Notes under the pieces: generated by a model
What the model was told of the DNA's origin: nothing
Seen by the model: the letters and a program-made list of their open reading frames with translations, nothing else
The model's database searches: none
Part shown: piece after piece, positions 10,009 to 20,160 of the stretch
How the letters are laid out: the number at the start of each line of letters is the position of its first letter
Numbering within the stretch: position 1 is the stretch's first letter
Source of the DNA: Polychytrium aggregatum
Taxonomy: Eukaryota; Chytridiomycota; Chytridiomycetes; Polychytriales
Assembly (NCBI RefSeq): GCF_025602895.1
Contig: NW_026516205.1
Location: 806,001-870,000 of the forward strand
DNA: 64,000 nt
Reading direction: 5' to 3'
Translations under genes and position numbers: made by a program

Positions 10009-12552
10009 TCAGCGAAATCCCTCTTTAGCTTCGGAAACCCGTCCGATCGATCCATCTGCAACTCTGTTCTCGGGAACAGCGTCTGGGCTCCTTGCTTGGC
10101 TCGGAGATACAGACCCCTGTGCTGCTTCGACACCCGGCGGACACGGCCCGTATGTGGCATCCATAAACTCCACCCAGCGAACAATTACTTCGCGGATCTT
10201 TGCCCAGTCCTGCTCCGTTCTGTTGCGACGAGCGGTCACGTCTTCCACTGGGATATGGATGTTTTGGAACGGATCAGGCTCCACGACATCCTTGCATGTG
10301 TCCGTGGGAGCCCGAAACCACTCGCGGTGTTTCTCCTTGCATGCTCCGGGACAGCCAATATGACCGGGACTGAATCCTCGCTCGCGCAGTTCGATGTGGA
10401 TGAGTCGCTCGGTCCGGTTTGCATATCTGCACCTTGGCAATTCGGTCGTGAAAACGGCTCCTCGGAAGTTTTGAGAGGGTCGAGGGCTCGGAAAGAACTC
10501 AATCAGCTTTGGAGTAAAGCCGCACTTTTTTTCCATTTGGCTGAAGCGGCGGTAGGGATTTCTCGTTCGCCCTGGGCAGTATTGCAGGGGGGTCAAGCAT
10601 GTTCGCGCGAAAGAGCAGGAAATGCCAATCAGCAAGCATGGCCATGTTGTCCCTCCGTGGCTCGATTCTTTCGCTGGATTCTCCTGCCTCTAGAATGATC
10701 TCTTCGCTCACCAATTTTGTACATCTTGAGCTCATTCTTTGAATCTACAGAGGCATCTGAACAAACGACGATTGTGAGCTGCTCGTGGCTGCTACGACCG
10801 GTCGATGCCACCCAAAGGCTTTTGCACCCATTCGATCAGCAGGTCGCATTGGAGTGCTCGGCATACTAAATATACAAAGATACGAGATATGCGGGATACT
10901 CTGTGTCTGGGATGACCCCTCTGGCAATCAGTGCAGGATCATCGACAACATTCGTGTCCTGCTTGACCGGAATCCCCGACCACCTACCAGGCCGCAGCTC
11001 GAACACATAGATGTATCCGTCTTGGTCCTTGTCTGATATAGGTTTGCTCATCTCGGACCGCAGTACCAGACGCGAGCGCTCAGGGAGGTCATCGCAGATC
11101 CATTCTGTGATGAGCGGACGCCGGTGAGAAGTGAGAAGTGAGAAGTGAGGATAGTTCATAAGCGAGTCTTATCCAGACGGGGGAATGAGGGAAATCGACG
11201 TCGGCCCGCGCTCGCTTTACCGCTCTAGGACTGCACTTACTGTCGTAGTTGATTGTAACATTGTTGGCTGGGGATTCTGATAGAGGCCAGGAGCTTGGTT
11301 CCAGGGGCAGTTTGCACGTTTGCGTGGCCGCCGGACTGACACTCACAAAAGCCCTGTCAACAAGCCTCTCGTATCTGTGGTCCTCGGGCAAGTCGCTGGT
11401 CGTTCGTTGCGTCTGCTGTGAGGTTGTGGAAATTTCCGGGCTGGCAAATCGCACGACCCGCTTTGGTCTCTCCAGCATATCGAGGGCAGCAGGCAGCTCT
11501 GTCTCCAACCCCAAGTTACTTGAGCAGGTAGACTGGGATGGGCCGGAAGTTGGCGGCGATGGACTCGCTGTCGGCTGCGGTGCCAGACTGGGTTCGTTCG
11601 AGGCAAGGAGGGCACCAAAATAACATGAAGCGACTTCGAACATGGCTGCAAGATCATCTCCAGTCCGCATGCATGAATATCCATCGAAAAAGCCACATGG
11701 CTCTGGCACCGGGAATGCATCCACCGTGCATTCGCTGCTTTGGGTGGACAACTCGAGCATTCGGTGGGTCACCTCAGCGAGTCCCGAAGCAACGTCCGCC
11801 GAGCTAGCCATAGTGCCAATACCCGGTGCGGTTGTTGCATCTTCATGGTCCCAACAGCTTGCGAGGCTGCTTTCAAAGTCACTGCTGCTGCATCGGCCGC
11901 TGAAGCAGCTGATCATGCCACACCCCTCGATCCTGTCGGGTTGGCTGTCGCTGGCGAGTTGATGCGGGAAGCTCAAGCGTGCTGGTTGGTCAATCACCGA
12001 CTGGATTGGCTCACATTTCGGAGTCGGAGGAGCACATCGAGCACCCACAGTGAGGGCATGCATCGACAGCGTGACGCTGTCCAGATCCCTGGCCTGTCGT
12101 AAATCCTCGGCGATGCTGCGGAATGGGGTGCGGGTGGATCCCAAAGCATCGCCATCGTCCAAGTCAGCAGCCTCAGAGTCGCTTGAATCGGACCCATCGT
12201 TGTCGTCGCTATCTGTGCCAGTTGGCGAGTCCCGAAGCCGCATGTCATATTGGTTCCGGGGAGACGATGCTTGACTTTGGTGGAAGCTGCAATAAATGCG
12301 CTGCCGGGTGAGCGGGGAGAGTACCGCTGCTTCCGCTGACGATGAGAATGGCATTGATGATAATACCGGGCTCCCAAGAGGCACTGAGACACGGCGCTCG
12401 CAGGTCTTGCCGGTGCTGGTGGCGATCCCAGAGCAACGGACGACTTGGGTTGGCGTCTTTTTGGATCGTGGGGGCGAGCGATCCGGAGGCGTTCGAGGTG
12501 AGCCACTCACAGGGATGCGTATATCCGGAGACCGGGGACATGTGGGCTTCAT
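10009..12552 (-). CDS. T5orf172 (DUF1766, GIY-YIG-like) domain protein
   Basis: Four exons join in phase: 12552-11241, 11104-10988, 10744-10712, 10571-10009, giving 674 residues. The N-terminal part carries a zinc-ribbon-like motif VVRCSGIATSTGKTCERRV followed by IYCSFHQ, a C-x(n)-C / C-x3-H set. A long disordered serine-rich middle follows. The last quarter holds the T5orf172 domain: KPISDKDQDGYIYVFELRP, then YKIGRTRNPYRRFSQMEKKC, then RTERLIHIELRERGF and a metal-like CPGACKEKHREWF. GYIYVF plus KIGRT are the two strands equivalent to GIY and YIG. The family occurs in phages, bacteria and many fungi; it is structurally a GIY-YIG nuclease relative, but activity is unproven for fungal members. 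The join of a 33-base exon 3 is forced by the KIGRT motif, which spans the exon 3/4 junction. Start at 12552 is the first ATG of the frame. Confidence 0.8.
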
Positions 12553-12802
12553 AGCTCAGGGAGGGCTTCGGGCCAAGCGGGTCGTGGGCAGGGAGATGCA
12601 GGGCAGGCAGATGCGGGGGAGGAGCGAGCGACAGGGGTGAGCAGCAAGGGGCGGATCGCGGCAACTTCGCAAGGGTGCAAGATCGCCTCCATGGGTGTCG
12701 ACCAAACATGTCCGGCGGGGCATGGAAATGGCGCCATCAGTCCACATGCCCGACTCCTTCCAGGCATCTTGTATTGACTGAATCGACTGGCAACTTGATT
12801 GC

Positions 12803-15151
12803 TCAGCCATTGGCCCCGCTCATGTGAAGGATGACACTCGCGCCAACAATCATCCCGCCGTATGCAAAGCCCGCCGCGCTGAAGTGCCGGCCCAGAGACG
12901 TCCACCATGGCGAGTAGACGTATCGGTATCCTGGGTCCCCCACCAACCACACAGCCAGCGTCATGCCGATAATCTCGGTAAGCATCGTGCTGATGACATT
13001 GCTGGCGATCAGACCAAGCCACAGCTCCATCGACGGAACAAACAGCGAGCACGGATGATGCGAGCCATCGCACGAAAATGCCTGAAAGCAAGTGATGTCG
13101 CAGGGCTGGGGTCAAAACGCAATGGTCGCATTTTAAGATGCGTGACAGATAACCTCGTGGATAAATGACTTACCGAAAGAACGCCGGTGTAGTTGGTCAG
13201 ACTCATCAGCGCCAAGATTCCGAGGGGATACATGCTGGCGATCATATCTGTGCCCTAACCATACGAGAACCAACCTGCTGTCAGCAGCAAATCACCACCA
13301 AACTCCCCGAGCGACAGCCGCACAGAAGCGACCTGCATCGCCGCCAGCCACTGTGATCTGCGCAAACGGCCATCCTCACTATGAAAATTGCTCGGACGCT
13401 CGAGTGCTCCAGAAACTCCACAAAAGGCAGAACAATCCCCGTGAGTTGCAGAAGCTTAAGTCCTAGATTTGTGCGAGCCAGCACTAGCAAGTGTAGCGGA
13501 GCGGAGTGTCAGTCGTGGCAATCGGGAGCGGCTCGGCGTTTGTTTTTGAGCCTTTCTGGGCCATGTAGAGGGCTTCGTGGCTCGGCACCTTCTCACCATC
13601 AAGTATCACCGTTGCAACAATGTTGAGGACATATGCTCGCAACGACTGCGACATGGATGCAAGTCGCAGCATCACATCGATACCCTGCAAAATCACCATG
13701 GTCCATCAGCAAGCATCGCGGCACTGCTTGGAGCATGCTCGCACAATCACAAGGAACATACAGCAAAGCCCGCCGTCACAAAAGCCGCAACATGGGCTCT
13801 CTGCGGCGGTGTCCAGATATCTTCGCAGGTGGCGATCCGTGTACATTTTGCCGTCAAGGTTGCTTGTTTGCGAGCCGGACCGCTGCTGCATCTTTCATGC
13901 TTTGCCCGAGCCGTGCTTGGCTCCACCGCAACCGGGAATATGAGTCTCTCAAAACCACGTAGATTGTCTTCACCAATTCGGGCGAGGTGCGAGTCGATAA
14001 CGAAGAACGATCGTTCGAGCAGCCATAGGGCAAAGATTCCACACAGGTTGAGCACCACGGGCACTGTGATGTAGCCTGTATCGACTGCGTTGGTGCTTTG
14101 GGCCACAAAAACCGCCCAGTTCATGTAGGCCCAGAATCCTACGCCAAAGATGCATACCAGCACAATGAAGCAGACGAAATACCCCACCAGCAGCGGCAGA
14201 ACCAATATTACAAACGTCCGGAAGGGAATCACTTTTGGAATGATGCATAGCCCAATGACCAAAACGACGCAGAAGCAGACCAAGGCGACAGAAAACAAAA
14301 GGATGGTGGATGGCGAACGGAGCATCAGCGGTGATAGGAGAATCGACACTCCACTGGTCATAAACAAGGCAGGGATGCGCCACGAGAACAGGCATTTGAT
14401 GCTGCTGAGGACGTGGGAGTTGCTTCAAGATCCACGTAGAACGAGCAGTCGGGATAACCACACAGCAATGAGTGTCAAGTCTGCGCCAGTTCCCGGGTAA
14501 GCACATGGTGGTATTGTATCCATGAGCGGGCGCTCGACCGGGCCGAGGACACATCCGAGTTGCCAGGTGCGCACTCCTCGGTGTACATGGAGATACTGAC
14601 CAGGTAAATATGATCACGCATATGAACACGAGCTGTGTGATGTATACCAGCTTCTGCGATACAGTGCACAATTCCTCGCCAGCGAGATTGATGCATTCGG
14701 GAATTTGGTCGCGAAAATACAGCCATGGGATGAAGTGTACGATTTGGAGAAGTGTCGCCAGTACGAAGGGAGCCAGGCACATGGCCAGCTGCATGCAGTC
14801 TGACTTTGTGAACCGCACATCCAGAAGAGTTTTCCAGCGGCACGGATGCCGGTCGGCATGGCCACTCGTGCTTGACACTTGCAGACCGCTTGTCTTGCTG
14901 ACTGCTGAAAATCTTGGGTCGCGCACACCAAGAAGGTGGCTCGCTTCGCCTCTGCTCTCCCTGATGGACCCATCCGTGGGGCCGCAATGGCTGGCGATAC
15001 TTGCGCGAGCTGGGGAGGAATCTGTTGGTTCGACGTTGATATCCGGTGGCATTTGGAGGAGTAAATCAATTCCCATACATGGAGAGACAGGGCACTCGGC
15101 TTGCTCCGCCCGGTAACTTTGGCGAGAAGGGAACTTCCCAGGTGATGTCAC
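12803..15151 (-). CDS. Uncharacterised multi-pass membrane protein
   Basis: No family recognised. Exon 1 (15151 to about 14603) starts MTSPGKFPSRQSYRAEQ, has about 115 cytosolic-type residues, then two membrane segments (MCLAPFVLATLLQIVHFIPW and VYITQLVFICVIIFT) separated by a loop with two cysteines. A short exon near 14470-14420 (TLIAVWLSRLLVL) probably adds another segment. The exon from about 14400 contains three strong segments (TILLFSVALVCFCVVLVIGL, FVILVLPLLVGYFVCFIVLV, ITVPVVLNLCGIFALWLL). Downstream short exons carry VMLRLASMSQSLRAYVLNIV, LKLLQLTGIVLPFVEFL, MIASMYPLGILALMSL, and a final exon with LIASNVISTMLTEIIGMTLA and AAGFAYGGMIVGASVIL, ending at 12803. About eight to ten spans in total. 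Donors GTAAGTC and GTGAGAAGG support the splicing, but exact exon limits are approximate. It is not obviously a GPCR or a known transporter. Confidence 0.6.
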
Positions 15152-15243
15152 TCAAGATCCTCCTCAATCACCATCCTCTCATTGTTCATTGCAACACTGC
15201 ATGACATAGATATGGAATCGGTGGACAGTGATGCTCCAAGATG

Positions 15244-15592
15244 CAGACTTCACACATGAGCAAACGGGACACCCTCACGACTCCATTTGTCAGCGTAGTA
15301 TGCGATGGCTTGCGTCCAATGGAGACACATGCGATTCAACAAATCCCCTCCGAGTGAAGACCTCCGGTCGCTCTCCGGTATCCACAATCGACATGCACTG
15401 CTCAAAGTACCGAGCAAACCGCTGCCTCCTGGGACTGGGTGCATAGCCCTTGCCCTGTCGCCATGACGCAGTGCCAGCGGTGAATGGTGCTCTTGGACAC
15501 TGAATATGGCCAGGGTGCGATGGTATTGGATAGCAAATTATTCGGTCAATGACCAAAACCAGGGTATCCCGTTTCTTTCTGGATCGGCTGTA
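15244..15592. mobile_element. Deletion derivative of the Fanzor/Tc1 element
   Basis: A 349-bp non-autonomous copy. The left end is degenerate but aligns to the left terminus of the 3.6-kb element, with cGGGACacc at the same distance. The right end ATCCCGTTTCTTTCTGGATC...GGCTGTA matches the right terminus and ends at TA (15591-15592). Inside, 15350-15396 match the extreme 3' coding end of the Fanzor gene, 15402-15469 match another Fanzor coding segment, and immediately after, 15470-15540 match the 5' end of the transposase gene (gaatggtgctcttggacactgaatatgg). It lies between the membrane-protein gene and the API5 stop codon, 146 bases from the latter. Confidence 0.85.
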
Positions 15593-15737
15593 ATACACAA
15601 AATCGACGTCAACGTATCACCCACAGTTATGGACCTATATTCAGCAGACAATACCAGTTCATATCCACTGATCTCTCGACCAGCAGCGCGACGAGTTTCG
15701 AGACTCAAGCCCCAAGGGCGGGTGCCATTCACAGAAA

Positions 15738-18700
15738 CTACTTGTTCTGCGTGAGGCGACTGAGCGCCTGGTGGAACAGGAGTCTGGAGGACGGACGCTG
15801 CAGATAACTCATCGGCCTTTGCAGAGATTCATCTGCCGTCTGCGGCCGGATATCAGGGACCGCCGCTTCGGTTTTGACCTGCCGGACAATCTTGACACGG
15901 CTCGACTTGGCTTGCGTGTCAGTTTGTGATCGGAGTGCACCTGTTTCGGAGAGAGGAGGCCCTGTTCCAACGATGGAGAGTCCTATTGGCTGCGACGATG
16001 CCGATTTGCCCTCATTCGGAGGCTCGGGGAGGTTGCGTGTGGTGGTGGCTTGGGCGTTAACGAGGCCGCCAAAGCTCATCAGAGCAGGCGTGGAGAGGCT
16101 GTTATCAGGTTTTGTGAAGCTATCCCGTCGCGAGAGATCCATGTTGCGCGATACACCTTGATGGCTTCTCGCTAATCCCTGAGGAGAGAGTCCGGGCTGT
16201 GTCGTGGAGGTCGTGGATATGCGCAGTGAAGTACTTTGGCGATCTCCGGAGCTTAAGTCTACAATACACTTCGGGGACCGCTGAGCCGTCTGGGCAGCGA
16301 CATCGATGTAGCTGCCATCACGGGCTTCGTTTGGATACTTCACATGGTGCCTCTGGCCCGTGGGCCGACTCTCAAGGATCGGATCCAGAGAGCAGCGAAC
16401 TATTTGTGTCGGAGGCTTGGTTAGCGACAGGCCATCCAAACCATCTGAGCCTATGTCGAGTTTGGTCCGTTTTCGAGCCCCGTCGCCTCTGTCCACGTTG
16501 GTCTGGCTGGGTGCTGAATCTGTACTCCGGATACGCTTGCGCTGCACGGACAGCCCCGTGCTACTGACGAAGCTTTCGTCTTGCTCCATGATAACTGTGC
16601 GTTTTCTTGTGGGCTGCGCGCCCGCGCTGCCTGGGCGATCAGCATCGACGCAAATGCGCAGAGATTGGGCGGAAACCAATATCGTAGAAGCCGGTGGCTG
16701 CGCTGTGTTCGCAAGCTCGGGTGTTGAGGCTTGAGCAGGACGATGCCCAGCCGTACGAGATGGCAGTTTTGATGGCTCTTGCGTCGAATGTGGCCTATTG
16801 GGGCTGTTTGAGTCAACATGAGCGGGTAATTGTGCCTCTGGAGCGACTGTAAATTTGCTGGGCTGAGTTTCAGCGATCGGCACTGGAATCCGATGCCAGG
16901 ACGGCGTCAGCTGGACATCGACCTTCGATCCAATGGGGGCTTCGAAGAACTGACAGCCAAAGTAGCTCAGTTAGCGCCATACCGGATATCTGCGAGGACA
17001 GCCGACACCCGGGCATAGAACATGTGCCTACTTGGATTAGTCGCACGGTGTTGCAAGCAGACCGCTGTAGCTTTTCCTGGTGGGGACGGTACGATGGTCA
17101 ACAGTCGTCAATGTTGAACGTGCCGCAGCGAGCAGAGACAGGACGATCAATTTACCGGAGCTTCTTGGGCAGCGCCAGCGCAATGCATCTTGACCAATCT
17201 AATCCTTTCGGAAAACTCAGCGCCTCGCGCGTGTAAATTTGGGTTCTTTGATAATCGATGTGGATTCGTCTGAGTGAGCGCGGCTTCGCATAGGCACGAT
17301 ACATGCATGCATGCGGAGACGGAAGTGGCGCTTTACCATCTTTTCCAGCAGATAGAGCCCGTAGAGCAGCGCCTCTGCAGTGCCAGTCAATGTAAGCTCG
17401 CATCAGTACGGTGGCTGAAGAGGGCACCGACCCGCCATGATATTCACCGGCATCTTCAGAATGTCCGCGAGACCTACCGAATTTTCCTGTCGCTAAGGCA
17501 CTCGGAGACATCTCCACCTTGGCCTCCTGTTGACCATTCGACGTCGAAGGCGCGGCTTGGTCAATCTCGAGCGACACTGTTAGCACTCAGACCACTCTGC
17601 CTGCAAACCCAAAACCATAATCAAGCCATCACCGCGCCAGTAGCAAACAAGGATGATGATGTTACCGTGAATAGCTTTTGGATCATGGTATAGAGCCTGA
17701 GCAGAGCTGATGGCTCGGATCGGAGGATCGACTCGGCAAGGAGGTCAACGGAGAGCTTGATGAGCTGAACCTGATGCCGGGCTGCCAGTTTTGTGTGCTG
17801 CTCGACCAGTGAATCGACAAGATACAGCAGCAACGACGGCGACGAGGCTCCGCGTTTCAAATGCAAGTGGGCAACTTTGCCAATTTCCATGAGTCGTCGA
17901 ATCCCGGCATCGTCGCGGAACTGTGTCGTGATGTGTGAGGTAAGAATTAGATCACGACCGGGGCCCCGCAGAGGGACAGCCCAGCCTGTACTCCACTGGC
18001 CTTTCCGACCAACATCCAGTATCACATCGGACGACGTCGGCACATACATCAAAGGGTGCGCTCCGTAGAATTCCGGCTTCAAGGTCAATCCATATATCGC
18101 CGATTCGAGGCCCTACTGAGCAGATATCTTGGAGCCGCATCACAATCGACCTGATACTCTCAGCGTGGCCCCCGAGAGTCTCCATCGATGAGATCTGCAG
18201 AACGAACCCTCCGCCGGGCGAATAAAGTGAGGAGCGGAGATCTGACTCGTTTCGAAACCGTCCGGAAAGAAAGCGGCTGTTTCTGGATCCGAGCTTTCCA
18301 TCTCCAGCGGTGTCCTACCTACCGCTCGTAGCAGCTCAAGAAGACAGTCCAGGGACTCGGATGACTCCAGATACGTGTTTGCTTTATCCAGAATCTCGGT
18401 TTGGAGGAAGCCCAGGCTTCCACTCCGAAGCTCAACGCTGCCGGTCTGAAAGTGAGTTCTCAGCTTTTTGGCGACAGCTTGGTTGATGATGGGTTCGGCA
18501 TATTGGGGGTTGATGAGTTGGAGGTGAAACATCGGAACGACATTGATCCAGGGTTGCTGGACCCAGATCTCACTGCACAACGACATTGATCCGATTCGCG
18601 ACTGCGAGGGAATGCTGCCAATGCTGGTTCTGGGGCCCAGCCCGACAGACAATGATCCCAGACATCAGCCCTTACCTATGGAACTCTGCTTCCAGATACA

Positions 18701-19434
18701 TCCGAGTCCGACTTTGACAGCTTGTAGTTCGTCTGGCGATTCTAGATGGACCAAGCTGATGAGTCGATCGAGCCATCCTTATCCCCGATTTTGTCCGCCA
18801 TGACATAATCAAACTCATATGCTGAACGATGCTGTCAAAATTGCGCTGCTCTACACTTGGATGGTCCCGAGAAAATCACGAACCGCTCTGTAACAACTGG
18901 ACCAAGACGTCGGCGATCCGGTCGATGTAGTTCGGGGTGTCTTTGGCGAACAGCGACAAGTACCGCATTGCATCGAGTCGGACTTTTGTATCATCGTCTT
19001 CGCACAGATCCAGGTGCGCATTGACGGCTGCCTCCTGGATCTCTGCCGGAAACAGCTTGAAGTGCTTGGGAATGGCAGCAGCGACCATTCGCTTGAGCTG
19101 CGAGTGAGGAAACGTCCTCAGGGACAACAGAGTGGAATACGCTGTGATGTACTGGATGGCATGCGATACATTGGGAACGTGCAGTCAGCGACCGGACATC
19201 AGAGGCGGGCTTGCACGCAGTTGCTCCCGTTGAAGCAAGGTATATCTGCGTGGTTCTTTCGCAACGGCCGAGATCCAGATCCAGACGCAAATCCAGACGC
19301 AAATCCAGACGGTGCATAGCGTGGCAGTCCGTCGCTTGACATACCCTAGCGCTGTTCCGAGGCAGGCTATCGAGCCCAGTGAGACTCGCCAGAGCATTTG
19401 CGGCCTCGTAGTACTGCGACGATGCGTCCTCCAT
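15738..19434 (-). CDS. API5: Apoptosis inhibitor 5 (API5/AAC-11) family protein
   Basis: API5 is a nuclear helical-repeat (HEAT-like) protein linked to survival and mRNA-associated complexes in animals and plants. The proposed start at 19434 reads MEDASSQYYEAANALASLTG, followed after an intron by QLKRMVAAAIPKHFKLFPAE, HLDLCEDDDTKVRLDAMRYL and RIADVLVQLLQS, which align closely to the N-terminal HEAT repeats of API5 (IPKFFKHFP, LDLCEDED, VADILTQLLQ). Middle exons at about 18652-18140 (RSGSLGFLQTEILDKANTYL), 18088-17621 and 17586-17152 carry further helical pairs. The exon from about 16945 starts FFEAPIGSKVDVQLTPSWH, matching the last conserved API5 segment. It then runs into about 380 disordered S/T/P/Q-rich residues to the stop at 15738, with basic clusters RKRIR and RKRTK that could be nuclear localisation signals. 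Internal exon borders are approximate. The coding tail is much longer than in animal API5. Confidence 0.75.
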
Positions 19435-19660
19435 GCCGATCGATCTGGAACACTCAGGCGCTGTCGTTTGCAGACCCCAAAGCACTTGAATCCGCCACTC
19501 AATGTCGCCGTCACGTGTCGCTTCTCATGTGGCAGAAGCGTGGCGCGATCGATGCTGCGCACCAGTCCGTCGCACAATGCGGGTTCGCAAACGCCCATTT
19601 TCTCATGGACCATGCACAACCTGGAGCGGCGCTGGGTAATGAAGGAACAGGGCAAAAAAA

Positions 19661-19986
19661 TACACTGTATTCAGAGGGGTTCGGGACACTCACATGCCAG
19701 CGTAGTATGTGATGGCATGCGTCAAGCTGAGCCATAAGAAGGGCGATGTGGATGGCGACGGTGCGCTTGAATTGCTCAAAGTACCGAGCACACCGCTGCC
19801 TCCTGGGACTGGATGCATAGCCCTTGCCTTGACGCCATGACGCAATGACAAAGGCGATAACGACCTCGGTCTCCTTTGGCATACTGCATGGCCATGGTAG
19901 CGATGGGTGTGTGTATTCAGGTCCCAGCAAACAGAAACTCCCATGGCTCAAACCAGGGTGTCCCGTTTCGTTCTGGGTACGCTGTA
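19661..19986. mobile_element. 326-bp non-autonomous Tc1-type element with Fanzor-derived core
   Basis: Left terminus TACACTGTATTCAGAGGGG with cGGGACAC 20 bases in; right terminus GTGTCCCGTTTCG...GCTGTA. Both ends border TA dinucleotides, as expected for Tc1/mariner target sites. The core at about 19766-19870 matches the Fanzor coding segment at 20377-20480 (gctcaaagtaccgagc, ccgctgcctcc, gatgcatagcccttgcc). It lacks both intact genes. Its right TA (19985-19986) is also the left TA of the following 3.6-kb element, so the two sit head to tail with a shared border. It begins 227 bases upstream of the API5 start. Confidence 0.85.
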
Positions 19987-20013
19987 CACTTTATTCAGAA
20001 AAAAACGGGACAA
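19987..20013 (+). repeat. Left terminal inverted repeat of the composite element
   Basis: CACTTTATTCAGAAAAAAAC followed by GGGACAA, directly after the TA at 19985-19986. It pairs imperfectly with the right terminus at 23574-23600. Confidence 0.8.
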
Positions 20014-20160
20014 TATAGCCGTTTCCATGAACATGTAGTATGTGCTGTGCTTGCGTCAAGCAAAGCCACAAGAAATAAAACAGATCACTTTGGCAGCCTC
20101 CGAGTGAAGACCGCCGGTCGCTCTCCGATCTCCACAATCGACCTGCATACTGTGATCATG
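20014..20160 (-). ncRNA. Possible Fanzor guide-RNA (omega-RNA-like) region
   Basis: TnpB and Fanzor guide RNAs typically overlap the 3' end of the nuclease gene and extend towards the element end, where the guide reads out into flanking DNA. The matching position here is the last coding codons (20085 onward) plus about 75 non-coding bases to the left terminus. Parts of this strip, including cctccgagtgaagacc(g/t)ccgg and the ctctccg..tccacaatcgac block, are kept in the deletion copy at 15244-15592 although most of the gene is lost. This is placement by analogy only; no fold or transcript was seen. Confidence 0.3.
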
